Shown here: positions 22,633 to 33,984 of the stretch, piece by piece
Position numbering within the stretch: position 1 is the stretch's first letter
How the letters are laid out: the number at the start of each line of letters is the position of its first letter
Assembly: GCF_026213295.1 (NCBI RefSeq)
Contig: NC_079419.1
Coordinates: 25,039,111-25,103,110 of the forward strand
Source of the DNA: Gadus chalcogrammus
Taxonomy: Eukaryota > Chordata > Actinopteri > Gadiformes > Gadidae
Length of the DNA stretch: 64,000 nucleotides
Direction of reading: 5' to 3'
Notes under the pieces: model-generated
What the model saw: the letters and a program-made list of their open reading frames with translations, nothing else
Databases searched by the model: none
What the model was told of the DNA's origin: nothing
Program-made: the position numbers and the translations under genes

Positions 22633-24060
22633 AGGGACTCTGACCTTTGTTGCATTTGAGAATTACAGCACATTCAAATCATCCCGCCTTCCTCCAATGC
22701 CCCACCCCCTAAGCGTACAAAACTAAGCGTTATTTTGAGTACTGTACTGTAATAGTGAGTACTGTAACGACCTCGCCGGTGACATAATGATGTCGAGTCA
22801 TTAGTAGTTGAAGGTAGTTTTAATGAACCAAAACCAGGTCACTGAAACCCGTAACATTGTAACCAACGGCAGAAAACCGACACAAAACAAACCCCAGTTA
22901 CCCCGGCAACCCCCAACACGGTCTCACTCGCGTGCAGGCCCCCACCCTCCTGTTCTTCCAAGGCCCTCCCCCAGCTGACCTAATGATTCGCCCCCACGCT
23001 GATTGACAAGAAGAACATTACAATACATACACATCGAACAACTGGCATAGCGGACAACGAAATATAATGTAACACATAACACACAAACTATTTAACTGTC
23101 CCAGGGTCGCTACAGTACAAAAGTTCTAGACTCCCATGGGTTATGTTTAGACTCCCATGGGTTATGTTTAGACTCCCAGGGGTCATAATATCTACCAGGG
23201 GTCTAGTAAACAAGAAGTCCGAAGAAGACGCGTCTGAGTCCGAAATGGGTCCCGTAATAAGACTGAGTGGTGCGGTTGGGTGCCAACGTTCTGGAGGTCT
23301 TCCTGTAGCTCCAGAGTAGCGGGACAACGTCGCGTCTGAGTCCGAAATGGGTCCCGTAATCGGACTGAGTGGTGCGGTTGGGTGCCAACGTTCTGGAGGT
23401 CTTCCTGTAGCTCCAGAGTAGCGGGACAACGTCGCGTCTGAGTCCGAAATGGGTCCCCTAATCGGACTGAGTGGTGCGGTTGGTTGCCAACGGTCTGGAG
23501 GTCCTGAGAATCATCCAGGGGAGCGGGACCACTTGGCTTCTGAGGCCGAATCGGGTCCCCTTGTCGGACTGAATGGTGCAGTTGGTGGCCAACAGTCTGG
23601 AGGTCTTCCTGAGGCTCCAGAGGAGGGTAACTCTGTGAGTCTGAGTCCGAGATGAGTCCCCTAATCGGACTGAATGGTGCAGTTTCAGTACGCCGTGGAC
23701 CACTTTGGTCTGCCATCGTCAGTCGCTACGGTCGCTACTCGCTACTGTCTGCCGTGGAATCAAAACAAACCCTCTAGTTGAGGACGCGCCTTGATGACGC
23801 GGGCCCGAATGCGCCACAAGAAGCAGACGGAAAACCTTATATATCCATGCAGCAAACAGACAGGTCTGTCGGCCAATAAGGTCATTCGGTCCGAAGAATT
23901 TTATTGGTTGAAGTTTTCACTAAATATTATGAGAGTAAAATAAATGTTTGTTTTTACTCCTGGTGGGTCTGTCTTGCATATTAGAGTGTTATTACCTTAT
24001 TAATACCAATTTAACCTTATCCAAAAAAAGTGTAAAAATGCAACAAAGGTAAGAGTCCCT
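22633..24060 (-). mobile_element. Array unit 4
   Basis: ORF 23716 to 23192. Marker base C. Private change: ACACATCGAAC near 23030-23037 where the other units read ACACATAGAAC. Confidence 0.9.
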
Positions 24061-24064
24061 TTAA

Positions 24065-25492
24065 AGGGACTCTGACCTTTGTTGCATTTGAGAATTACAG
24101 CACATTCAAATCATCCCGCCTTCCTCCAATGCCCCACCCCCTAAGCGTACAAAACTAAGCGTTATTTTGAGTACTGTACTGTAATAGTGAGTACTGTAAC
24201 GACCTCGCCGGTGACATAATGATGTCGAGTCATTAGTAGTTGAAGGTAGTTTTAATGAACCAAAACCAGGTCACTGAAACCCGTAACATTGTAACCAACG
24301 GCAGAAAACCGACACAAAACAAACCCCAGTTACCCCGGCAACCCCCAACACGGTCTCACTCGCGTGCAGGCCCCCACCCTCCTGTTCTTCCAAGGCCCTC
24401 CCCCAGCTGACCTAATGATTCGCCCCCACGCTGATTGACAAGAAGAACATTACAATACATACACATAGAACAACTGGCATAGCGGACAACGAAATATAAT
24501 GTAACACATAACACACAAACTATTTAACTGTCCCAGGGTTGCTACAGTACAAAAGTTCTAGACTCCCATGGGTTATGTTTAGACTCCCATGGGTTATGTT
24601 TAGACTCCCAGGGGTCATAATATCTACCAGGGGTCTAGTAAACAAGAAGTCCGAAGAAGACGCGTCTGAGTCCGAAATGGGTCCCGTAATAAGACTGAGT
24701 GGTGCGGTTGGGTGCCAACGTTCTGGAGGTCTTCCTGTAGCTCCAGAGTAGCGGGACAACGTCGCGTCTGAGTCCGAAATGGGTCCCGTAATCGGACTGA
24801 GTGGTGCGGTTGGGTGCCAACGTTCTGGAGGTCTTCCTGTAGCTCCAGAGTAGCGGGACAACGTCGCGTCTGAGTCCGAAATGGGTCCCCTAATCGGACT
24901 GAGTGGTGCGGTTGGTTGCCAACGGTCTGGAGGTCCTGAGAATCATCCAGGGGAGCGGGACCACTTGGCTTCTGAGGCCGAATCGGGTCCCCTTGTCGGA
25001 CTGAATGGTGCAGTTGGTGGCCAACAGTCTGGAGGTCTTCCTGAGGCTCCAGAGGAGGGTAACTCTGTGAGTCTGAGTCCGAGATGAGTCCCCTAATCGG
25101 ACTGAATGGTGCAGTTTCAGTACGCCGTGGACCACTTTGGTCTGCCATCGTCAGTCGCTACGGTCGCTACTCGCTACTGTCTGCCGTGGAATCAAAACAA
25201 ACCCTCTAGTTGAGGACGCGCCTTGATGACGCGGGCCCGAATGCGCCACAAGAAGCAGACGGAAAACCTTATATATCCATGCAGCAAACAGACAGGTCTG
25301 TCGGCCAATAAGGTCATTCGGTCCGAAGAATTTTATTGGTTGAAGTTTTCACTAAATATTATGAGAGTAAAATAAATGTTTGTTTTTACTCCTGGTGGGT
25401 CTGTCTTGCATATTAGAGTGTTATTACCTTATTAATACCAATTTAACCTTATCCAAAAAAAGTGTAAAAATGCAACAAAGGTAAGAGTCCCT
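24065..25492 (-). mobile_element. Array unit 5
   Basis: ORF 25148 to 24624. Marker base T. Confidence 0.9.
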
Positions 25493-25496
25493 TTAA

Positions 25497-26924
25497 AGGG
25501 ACTCTGACCTTTGTTGCATTTGAGAATTACAGCACATTCAAATCATCCCGCCTTCCTCCAATGCCCCACCCCCTAAGCGTACAAAACTAAGCGTTATTTT
25601 GAGTACTGTACTGTAATAGTGAGTACTGTAACGACCTCGCCGGTGACATAATGATGTCGAGTCATTAGTAGTTGAAGGTAGTTTTAATGAACCAAAACCA
25701 GGTCACTGAAACCCGTAACATTGTAACCAACGGCAGAAAACCGACACAAAACAAACCCCAGTTACCCCGGCAACCCCCAACACGGTCTCACTCGCGTGCA
25801 GGCCCCCACCCTCCTGTTCTTCCAAGGCCCTCCCCCAGCTGACCTAATGATTCGCCCCCACGCTGATTGACAAGAAGAACATTACAATACATACACATAG
25901 AACAACTGGCATAGCGGACAACGAAATATAATGTAACACATAACACACAAACTATTTAACTGTCCCAGGGTTGCTACAGTACAAAAGTTCTAGACTCCCA
26001 TGGGTTATGTTTAGACTCCCATGGGTTATGTTTAGACTCCCAGGGGTCATAATATCTACCAGGGGTCTAGTAAACAAGAAGTCCGAAGAAGACGCGTCTG
26101 AGTCCGAAATGGGTCCCGTAATAAGACTGAGTGGTGCGGTTGGGTGCCAACGTTCTGGAGGTCTTCCTGTAGCTCCAGAGTAGCGGGACAACGTCGCGTC
26201 TGAGTCCGAAATGGGTCCCGTAATCGGACTGAGTGGTGCGGTTGGGTGCCAACGTTCTGGAGGTCTTCCTGTAGCTCCAGAGTAGCGGGACAACGTCGCG
26301 TCTGAGTCCGAAATGGGTCCCCTAATCGGACTGAGTGGTGCGGTTGGTTGCCAACGGTCTGGAGGTCCTGAGAATCATCCAGGGGAGCGGGACCACTTGG
26401 CTTCTGAGGCCGAATCGGGTCCCCTTGTCGGACTGAATGGTGCAGTTGGTGGCCAACAGTCTGGAGGTCTTCCTGAGGCTCCAGAGGAGGGTAACTCTGT
26501 GAGTCTGAGTCCGAGATGAGTCCCCTAATCGGACTGAATGGTGCAGTTTCAGTACGCCGTGGACCACTTTGGTCTGCCATCGTCAGTCGCTACGGTCGCT
26601 ACTCGCTACTGTCTGCCGTGGAATCAAAACAAACCCTCTAGTTGAGGACGCGCCTTGATGACGCGGGCCCGAATGCGCCACAAGAAGCAGACGGAAAACC
26701 TTATATATCCATGCAGCAAACAGACAGGTCTGTCGGCCAATAAGGTCATTCGGTCCGAAGAATTTTATTGGTTGAAGTTTTCACTAAATATTATGAGAGT
26801 AAAATAAATGTTTGTTTTTACTCCTGGTGGGTCTGTCTTGCATATTAGAGTGTTATTACCTTATTAATACCAATTTAACCTTATCCAAAAAAAGTGTAAA
26901 AATGCAACAAAGGTAAGAGTCCCT
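25497..26924 (-). mobile_element. Array unit 6
   Basis: ORF 26580 to 26056. Marker base T. Confidence 0.9.
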
Positions 26925-26928
26925 TTAA

Positions 26929-28349
26929 AGGGACTCTGACCTTTGTTGCATTTGAGAATTACAGCACATTCAAATCATCCCGCCTTCCTCCAATGCCCCA
27001 CCCCCTAAGCGTACAAAACTAAGCGTTATTTTGAGTACTGTACTGTAATAGTGAGTACTGTAACGACCTCGCCGGTGACATAATGATGTCGAGTCATTAG
27101 TAGTTGAAGGTAGTTTTAATGAACCAAAACCAGGTCACTGAAACCCGTAACATTGTAACCAACGGCAGAAAACCGACACAAAACAAACCCCAGTTACCCC
27201 GGCAACCCCCAACACGGTCTCACTCGCGTGCAGGCCCCCACCCTCCTGTTCTTCCAAGGCCCTCCCCCAGCTGACCTAATGATTCGCCCCCACGCTGATT
27301 GACAAGAAGAACATTACAATACATACACATAGAACAACTGGCATAGCGGACAACGAAATATAATGTAACACATAACACACAAACTATTTAACTGTCCCAG
27401 GGTCGCTACAGTACAAAAGTTCTAGACTCCCATGGGTTATGTTTAGACTCCCATGGGTTATGTTTAGACTCCCAGGGGTCATAATATCTACCAGGGGTCT
27501 AGTAAACAAGAAGTCCGAAGAAGACGCGTCTGAGTCCGAAATGGGTCCCGTAATAAGACTGAGTGGTGCGGTTGGGTGCCAACGTTCTGGAGGTCTTCCT
27601 GTAGCTCCAGAGTAGCGGGACAACGTCGCGTCTGAGTCCGAAATGGGTCCCGTAATCGGACTGAGTGGTGCGGTTGGGTGCCAACGTTCTGGAGGTCTTC
27701 CTGTAGCTCCAGAGTAGCGGGACAACGTCGCGTCTGAGTCCGAAATGGGTCCCCTAATCGGACTGAGTGGTGCGGTTGGTTGCCAACGGTCTGGAGGTCC
27801 TGAGAATCATCCAGGGGAGCGGGACCACTTGGCTTCTGAGGCCGAATCGGGTCCCCTTGTCGGACTGAATGGTGCAGTTGGTGGCCAACAGTCTGGAGGT
27901 CTTCCTGAGGCTCCAGAGGAGGGTAACTCTGTGAGTCTGAGTCCGAGATGAGTCCCCTAATCGGACTGAATGGTGCAGTTTCAGTACGCCGTGGACCACT
28001 TTGGTCTGCCATCGTCAGTCGCTACGGTCGCTACTGTCTGCCGTGGAATCAAAACAAACCCTCTAGTTGAGGACGCGCCTTGATGACGCGGGCCCGAATG
28101 CGCCACAAGAAGCAGACGGAAAACCTTATATATCCATGCAGCAAACAGACAGGTCTGTCGGCCAATAAGGTCATTCGGTCCGAAGAATTTTATTGGTTGA
28201 AGTTTTCACTAAATATTATGAGAGTAAAATAAATGTTTGTTTTTACTCCTGGTGGGTCTGTCTTGCATATTAGAGTGTTATTACCTTATTAATACCAATT
28301 TAACCTTATCCAAAAAAAGTGTAAAAATGCAACAAAGGTAAGAGTCCCT
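26929..28349 (-). mobile_element. Array unit 7 (7 bp shorter)
   Basis: ORF 28012 to 27488. Marker base C. Lacks one 7-bp copy in the GGTCGCTACTCGCTACTG stretch just upstream of the ORF (reads GGTCGCTACTG near 28027). Followed by TTAA (28350-28353) and unrelated DNA. Confidence 0.9.
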
Positions 28350-28353
28350 TTAA

Positions 28354-29318
28354 GGCAATGGTAAAAGCAAATGAATTTAAAATTAGAACTAAATCCAAAG
28401 GTTGAGCCGTTAATTGAAATGCTAAATGTTGTTGAGACATAGCCCCTCCACCAATCAGTGCCTCAGACGCTTTTACTCCTTTCATTTAATGTGATTGGTT
28501 GAGTTTGTACAACCCATTGACACGGAGTTACACTGGCTTTAGTTGAATGCACCATGAATGCCATTGCTTTATTTTTTTGCCTTGGTTTCTACATAGTGGG
28601 TGCGGTTAAAGAGAGCCGTCAATCAGAGCTCAATAGCCGAGGATGACCCGACCCTGCTGGGAACTGAACTGTAGTTAATTAGCACACAAAGATACCGGGA
28701 CAAAGGGTTGGGAGAGGGTGACTCACAATGTCTTGGGATAGGGGGGGAGCTGGGGGATGTTTGGGGTGGGAGATGGAGTGGAGGAGTGGGGTTGGGGAGC
28801 TCTGGGGGGTGATGGGAGACGACAAAGGGGGGCGTGTCGTGTGTGTGTGTATGATGCTTGGTTGCTGAGTGTGTGCGTGTGCAGCCCGCTGATGAATGAG
28901 CCTTGTCCGCCACATGAGAGCAGCGTTTGCCATGTCCTGCCATCGCCATCCACCGCACTCTGCTGGAGCCTGATGAAGCACAGTAAAGCAATGAAGCAGG
29001 GCCTGCTTTCACCGCTATGTTGAGAATCAAGACCTGCCACCATACAAACTCAAAGGATTATAAATTAAACTAGAAAATGCATTTCCTGCAGAAAATGTGA
29101 AACTAGACATAGACCTACTCGCGCTCACACATGTGCTCGCTGTTGCCTCGTTGTTGCTATGACTACAGCAAGAGCTACAGCACAAAACAGCCAATCACAA
29201 CTGTCCGACGTACAGCCAATCACAATGTACGCCCATTCAAGCGTACAGGCTACAGCCAATGATATTGTGTAACGTAATCAGCAGACGACAGACCCCGAGC
29301 CGATCTGGAAGCCGAGCC
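28354..29318. other. Non-coding, nothing recognised
   Basis: Contains a G-rich stretch (28740-28830) and a Cys/Val-type GTGTGTGTGT tract. Open frames on both strands are compositional. No feature supported. Confidence 0.45.
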
Positions 29319-30495
29319 GGCTGTTTCCCAATGTCAAGGAAGCATGCTCAACCTATGAGCTCAACGGCCGCCCTTTTAAGGACGCTACGTCATAGAACGC
29401 CGACAAGCACTGTTCCAATGTTGAGGTGCATCCTAGACGAGCCAAAACTACCCACAATCCTCTGCGTTCACTGGGCGGGTTCTTGAAAATGGCAGAGCAG
29501 TACACGTTCAAACGAAGTGAAGTTATATTAGTTTTCAGAAATATTTTGTGCCGTATTGCTTTTTATAGATTCATCATGTTAATGCAAATAATCAAGCCTA
29601 AAGACCTGTGCCACTTTTCAAACGTTTTTGCAACTTAATGATACGTTGCTATATTTTGCATGGACGTAGCTGGTGTTAAACACCACTGTCGCCAATGTCA
29701 ATTTACTCGCTCACAAGATTACATTATTTATGTATACCTATTTATGTTTGTGTTGAATCGTTTTTTTTAGGGTCAGCCCAGCAAACGGAGGCTTTTGTGC
29801 GCCTTAGGGTGGCGCACAAACATTTGTTTACCGCGGTGGAAGGGATAGTGCCACTATCCAATGTTGTAAAATTAATGCACAACCGATCATTTGCAATGTT
29901 TGTAATTTTTAATGAACGTATATAATTGTATTTTATATGATATACTTATGTGTTCAAAGCACTGGTAGATTGTAGGCATATATGAATGAATGAATCAGAT
30001 CAGTTAAATAATATATCCAAATAAATACACGTTTATCATCTCTTTCTTTGTCTTTTCCCCCCTGCATAATAGTAATCAACCGTACTGTAAATGTGATGCA
30101 TGAAAGTTCTCAGACAATTTCACTTAGTTTTATAAAAATTGGATGGATTTTCCTTTTAATAAAGACAATTCGATCAACCGCAACTTTTGTGACTTCCCCA
30201 AAGAAGCTCCATGCGAAGGAGACATGACCGCATTCATAACAGACAAAAGTCAAATTAATATCGATCAGCTTGATTGCTGCCATGTTTTATTCATAAGCGC
30301 ACATGTGTTTACAAGCGGACACGCAGTATTAAAAAGCGGAAGCGGAAGCGCTTCCACACTACCAAGTCGTTCCCAAAGTCCGACGTTACAAACGCTAGGA
30401 AGCACTCGAGCTAGCACTCTAGTCTCATCTCCATAGGACGCGACTAGCAAGGCCGCGTCCTAGCAAGGCTGCAGCCTTCACTTTGGGAAACAGCC
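29319..30495. mobile_element. Putative DNA transposon with GGCTGTTTCCCAA inverted ends
   Basis: GGCTGTTTCCCAATGTCAAG at 29319 pairs with CTTTGGGAAACAGCC ending 30495 (CTTCACTTTGGGAAACAGCC). No TSD was found and the interior lacks a recognisable transposase, so the superfamily is open. Confidence 0.5.
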
Positions 30496-31343
30496 ACGGT
30501 ACTTACACCGGGAGCATGTGTTGCAAGCAGCTAGCCTCTAGCCATATAAACAGTGGTCCCCTAAGACATATGCCCAATATTTAAGTCATATTATTGAAGA
30601 TAAGTGGGATGTGTGTTGATTGGTTCAATGTTTGAATAATTGACCAAGTTAGTAAGTCGGAAGTAGTTGAAGTGTCAGAGGATGGGCGCGTACAGCTCCG
30701 CCGTCTTCCCATTGATTTCCATTGTACAAAATAATATTATATATGATTATAATATATGTAATAAATTATATATATTATATAATAGATGGCACATATTACA
30801 TATATTGTAATAATAACCAAAAACCCTTTTTCTTAAGCTGTGCTGCCGTTCGCCTATACCAACCCGTCCAAACAAACAGGAGTTATTCTCCCTCCAAAGA
30901 CTCAGTGGCCGTAGGGGGCGCCAACCCTCCACTGACGGCCTCATGGATCGACAATCAAAGCCACTCAACCGGAGTTCGTTAAAGAACACAAAACGATGCT
31001 TATTTCATCTCGAATAATCCCAGTACCTGCATACCGCTGTTTTTACCCGGAACCCTCTACCCTCTCAGCAGGAGGGATGCTACCTTCACATGTTACAGCG
31101 ACTATACAGGAGGTCTGGCAGCTGCCTCGGGCTACATGTCTGAAGCCTCCCACCCCCTCACCCTCCGACTGCGCACGCCCCCCAGTCCCCCCCACCCCCT
31201 CTTTAGGTCCCGGTCCCAGGATTGCCATTCCGACGCACATTCCTTGAGGAGCAACAGCTACGTGTAGTTGGCCCAGTGGATAAAGGAGATCTGTCGCTGC
31301 AAGGCTTTCGGTTCTACTGGGCGAGCCTCAGGAACTTGTCAGA
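30496..31343. other. Upstream region of ephb3; AT-rich palindromic stretch
   Basis: 30720-30830 is very AT-rich with self-complementary ATATAATATAT words. From about 30840 composition becomes mixed/GC-richer toward the gene. A weak tRNA-like A-box (TGGCCCAGTGG, 31268-31278) is followed by an imperfect B-box-like GGTTCTACTGG; no tRNA can be folded with confidence. A promoter is expected here or just downstream, but no core element is convincing. Confidence 0.35.
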
Positions 31344-31344
31344 A

Positions 31345-31464
31345 ACACCGATCCAGAGAGGGAGAGAGACACCGATCCAGAGCGGGAGAGAGACACCGAT
31401 CCAGAGCGGGAGAGAGACACCGATCCAGAGAGGGAGAGAGACACCGATCCAGAGAGGGAGAGAA
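31345..31464. repeat. 24-bp minisatellite, five copies, in the ephb3 5' region
   Basis: ACACCGATCCAGAG starts at 31345, 31369, 31393, 31417 and 31441, exactly 24 bp apart, with AGAGGGAG/AGCGGGAG variants between. It ends about 270 bp before the ephb3 start codon, so it lies in the promoter or leader. Confidence 0.95.
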
Positions 31465-31573
31465 GAGGGCGCGTTGTAGTGCATCGCTTCACGCTCCTTC
31501 AAATGACGGAATAGGCTACATGTGAATCAAACACGAACAACTAAAAACGCAAAGTGCAGTGCTGAATCCTTGG

Positions 31574-31740
31574 ATGTGATCTGGAGGATGGCGTGGTGAT
31601 GAGACAAGACGGCTCAGTGAAGACATGATACCCGGGGATGTAACACGGCCGGCGGCTGCGGCAGTTCTTGTTTGAGTCTTCGTTGTCCGAAGGATCCAGT
31701 CCGCACACCTTTCTCCATGTTGGAAGGTCTGGTTTCATGA
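31574..31740 (+). promoter_or_regulatory. Cluster of short upstream ORFs before the ephb3 start
   Basis: If transcribed as leader, this segment carries ATG-TGA (31574-31579), ATG GCG TGG TGA (31588-31599), a 10-codon uORF starting inside that stop (31599-31628), a 17-codon uORF starting inside the next stop (31625-31675), ATG-TAA (31638-31643) and an eight-codon uORF including stop (31717-31740). The last TGA overlaps the main start as ATGA. The transcription start site is not known from sequence. Confidence 0.5.
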
Positions 31741-31800
31741 CAATGGATTACTGTCTCTGGGTGTGCAGCCTGGTGCTGCCGGTGGTGTTGGCGGTTGAAG
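31737..31800 (+). CDS. ephb3: ephb3 exon 1: start codon and signal peptide
   Basis: Encodes MTMDYCLWVCSLVLPVVLAV plus E and the first base of the next codon; donor GTAGGC at 31801. A short polar N-terminus followed by a hydrophobic core makes a good signal peptide for ER targeting, with the mature protein expected to start around the VEE residues. The exon ends in phase 1 and completes a Glu codon with exon 2, giving the EETLMD-type motif found at the mature N-terminus of EphB receptors. Met1 has a poor context (TTTC before ATGA), whereas Met3 has a strong one (ACAATGG); both keep the signal peptide. No other exon 1 candidate with a fitting phase was seen. Confidence 0.85.
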
Positions 31801-32119
31801 GTAGGCTGCGTTGTTGTCATCTTTTATTTTCATTGTCTTACTTTTCTCTAGCCCTTGGGTAGGGGCTGTAGGCTGTTCGTAAAGATAAGATATCACCACG
31901 TCTCCGATAGAGTCAATGATTTATCAGATTGGTTCTCTCGCTATAGACAATATCAATTCGAACAATGAATTGCAATTGTCCATTCGTTTACGTATAAATT
32001 CAGCCTGAATATTGTGCATTTGGTTCATCTGGGATATTCGAGCCCTCTTTGTAAATTGCCAATTCTGGTCAGCGTCAATTAGCTTTGTGCTCTATGACTG
32101 TAATCAAAGCACACATGGA

Positions 32120-32121
<2 letters not shown>

Positions 32122-32182
<61 letters not shown>

Positions 32183-32311
32183 GGTACATGTGTCTGTTGG
32201 TGTGTGTGTGTGAGACTGAATGTGTCTGTGTGCGTGTGTGTGTGTTGGTACATGTGTCTGTTGGTGTGTGTGTGAGACTGAATGTGTCTGTGTGTGTGCG
32301 TGTGTGTGTGT
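32122..32311. repeat. (GT)n microsatellite followed by a ~70-bp GT-rich duplication
   Basis: Pure GT 32122-32180, then two copies of a unit containing TTGGTACATGTGTCTGTTGG and GAGACTGAATGTGTCTGTG. Confidence 0.95.
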
Positions 32312-33508
32312 TGTTGACACCTCTCTGTTGCTGTTGTAGGATCGCCCTGTTGCTTTTGTCCCTTTCGTTGTCACCCCTCCTCTCGCCGGAGGGTGCCGTC
32401 CGAGATTTGACAAATGCTCCCAAGATCCTTCGCTGCTGCTCTAACGTTACTGACACGGTCAATGGTGTGCAATATTCGCGAAAAAAGAAAACTCTAGCCG
32501 ATTTGTAATATAATTCAAACACGTTATTGGGTTAATGTATCACGGAAAATGACGGTTGGTTGCATCCCCAGGCCCAGGGGGAACAGATCGGTCGATATCC
32601 GACCATTGGAGCCACGGCGCACATTCAAAACGTGTGTCTCCATAGAAAGGTCATTCTCCCAACGAAGGACTTATGGGCCTGGGTCTTAGCCCGGGAGCCT
32701 CGGATCTCCCCGGGGACCTGGCCTATTTGCTACAAGTGCTAGTAGTGTCAGAAACAGACAACCACAGCAAACTACTTATTTCATTATTACCAACGTTATT
32801 ACCAGCATCTCCCCAGCTCATATCAGACGTGTGGTTCAATAGCGTTGTTGAAACATTTCTCAGTATCCAGTCCAATGTCTTCCTCCTCCCCGTCGGTGCA
32901 GTCTGCCTCCCCTGGACAGCGTCCAGCTGAAGCCCTCATCCATTCTGCTGTCGGTAGCTAAATCAATGGCGCGGCCCTCCCCGTCCCGCCGGGTCTGCCC
33001 ATACCCCGGTCATCAGTCCGTTTCCCACCAAACGACTCGCATTCACTCACGGCAGGGAGGTAAACTGGCATTTGTCCTCTGGGACTAAATAGTCCCAACA
33101 GATTGTCTCAGTGAATTTGAATGCATAGTGAACGGAAGTCTATCTTGTGATCTATCTTGGCATGTGGCTTCAATTTCACTGCCGAATGGAGGGACTGTTT
33201 ACACAACACTGACGTGTTTGGGTTATTGTTGAGAGTGGATATTACACTTGGAAATGTCCTGTTTTTGATGTTTAATTGACTCCTGTTTATCTGGAGAGAA
33301 AATCTCCTGATATTGTTGGTTGAAATGCTGAAGCTATAGGTAGCTGCAAGAGCAGCTACCTGTATTCATAGAACCAAAACAATTAGTATCCAACCCAAGG
33401 GAGTTTTCTCCTATGCATTATAAGATATAGCTGTAGATGCCTCAACCCTCATCAGTTGCCTTGTTTGTGACGAGCTCACGGTAGGCTACATGATATTGGC
33501 TCCACGAT

Positions 33509-33580
33509 TTGATATTGGGAATAGAAGCCCTTCCAGGGCGAGGCAAGACCGGTTCGCCCTGGCTGGGTTTATTCCCGATA
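33509..33580. repeat. Short imperfect hairpin
   Basis: GATATTGGGAATAGAAGCCC (33509) pairs with GGGTTTATTCCCGATATGG (ending about 33583) around CCAGGGCG/CGCCCTGG. About 30-bp arms with a few mismatches and a ~10-nt loop. May be a tiny MITE; a hairpin RNA is possible but unsupported. Confidence 0.55.
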
Positions 33581-33984
33581 TGGACCATTCTAAACATTAT
33601 TATTACACGGCTACTTGCCAAAAGAAAAAAATATCTTCACACGGTTTATTTTTAGAATTGATTTGATTTTTATCTTGTCAATGTCTCTGGCATCCAAAAC
33701 TTTGTGCCGCTTTGCTTCATTGCCCTCTTCTATGCTGCTGTCATATCTTGGTCTTTTCTTCACTGCCGGGTGACAACTCAGCCTTTAACCAAGGTCCAAA
33801 TTTACCGTATTTCCCAAAATATCAAGAATATTAAATATTAAATGATCGGAAACTCATCCATAGTGGCCTGGTATAGGCTTTATTTTTTCATAGTGGCTTC
33901 GTACGGTGACCGTAAGAATAGCAATTAGGCTTCGTACGGCGCGCCGTAAAAATACTGCATTAGTCTATTTTCACGGCAGGTTAT

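Larger units (their letters stand above)
18337..28353 (-). repeat. Head-to-tail array of seven ~1,432-bp TTAA-element units
   Basis: Units start at 18337, 19769, 21201, 22633, 24065, 25497 and 26929. Every unit begins AGGGACTCTGACCTTTG and ends CAAAGGTAAGAGTCCCT (25-bp inverted ends, one mismatch). Adjacent units share a single TTAA. The first six units plus TTAA are each exactly 1,432 bp; the seventh is 1,425 bp. Units look nearly identical by eye. A lone, opposite-orientation relative sits at 45202-46950. Confidence 0.97.

Noticed and set aside
18337..28353. CRISPR-like regular repeats
   Set aside because: Repeats are 1.4 kb with transposon ends, no short repeat-spacer structure, and the context is a vertebrate genome.
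28757..29043. Overlapping frames on both strands around 28.6-29.0 kb as a gene
   Set aside because: Driven by G-rich and GTGT low-complexity sequence; no conserved motif or splice-supported structure.
31260..31325. tRNA or tRNA-derived SINE (A-box TGGCCCAGTGG)
   Set aside because: The B-box is imperfect and I could not fold a cloverleaf; no SINE tail or TSD.
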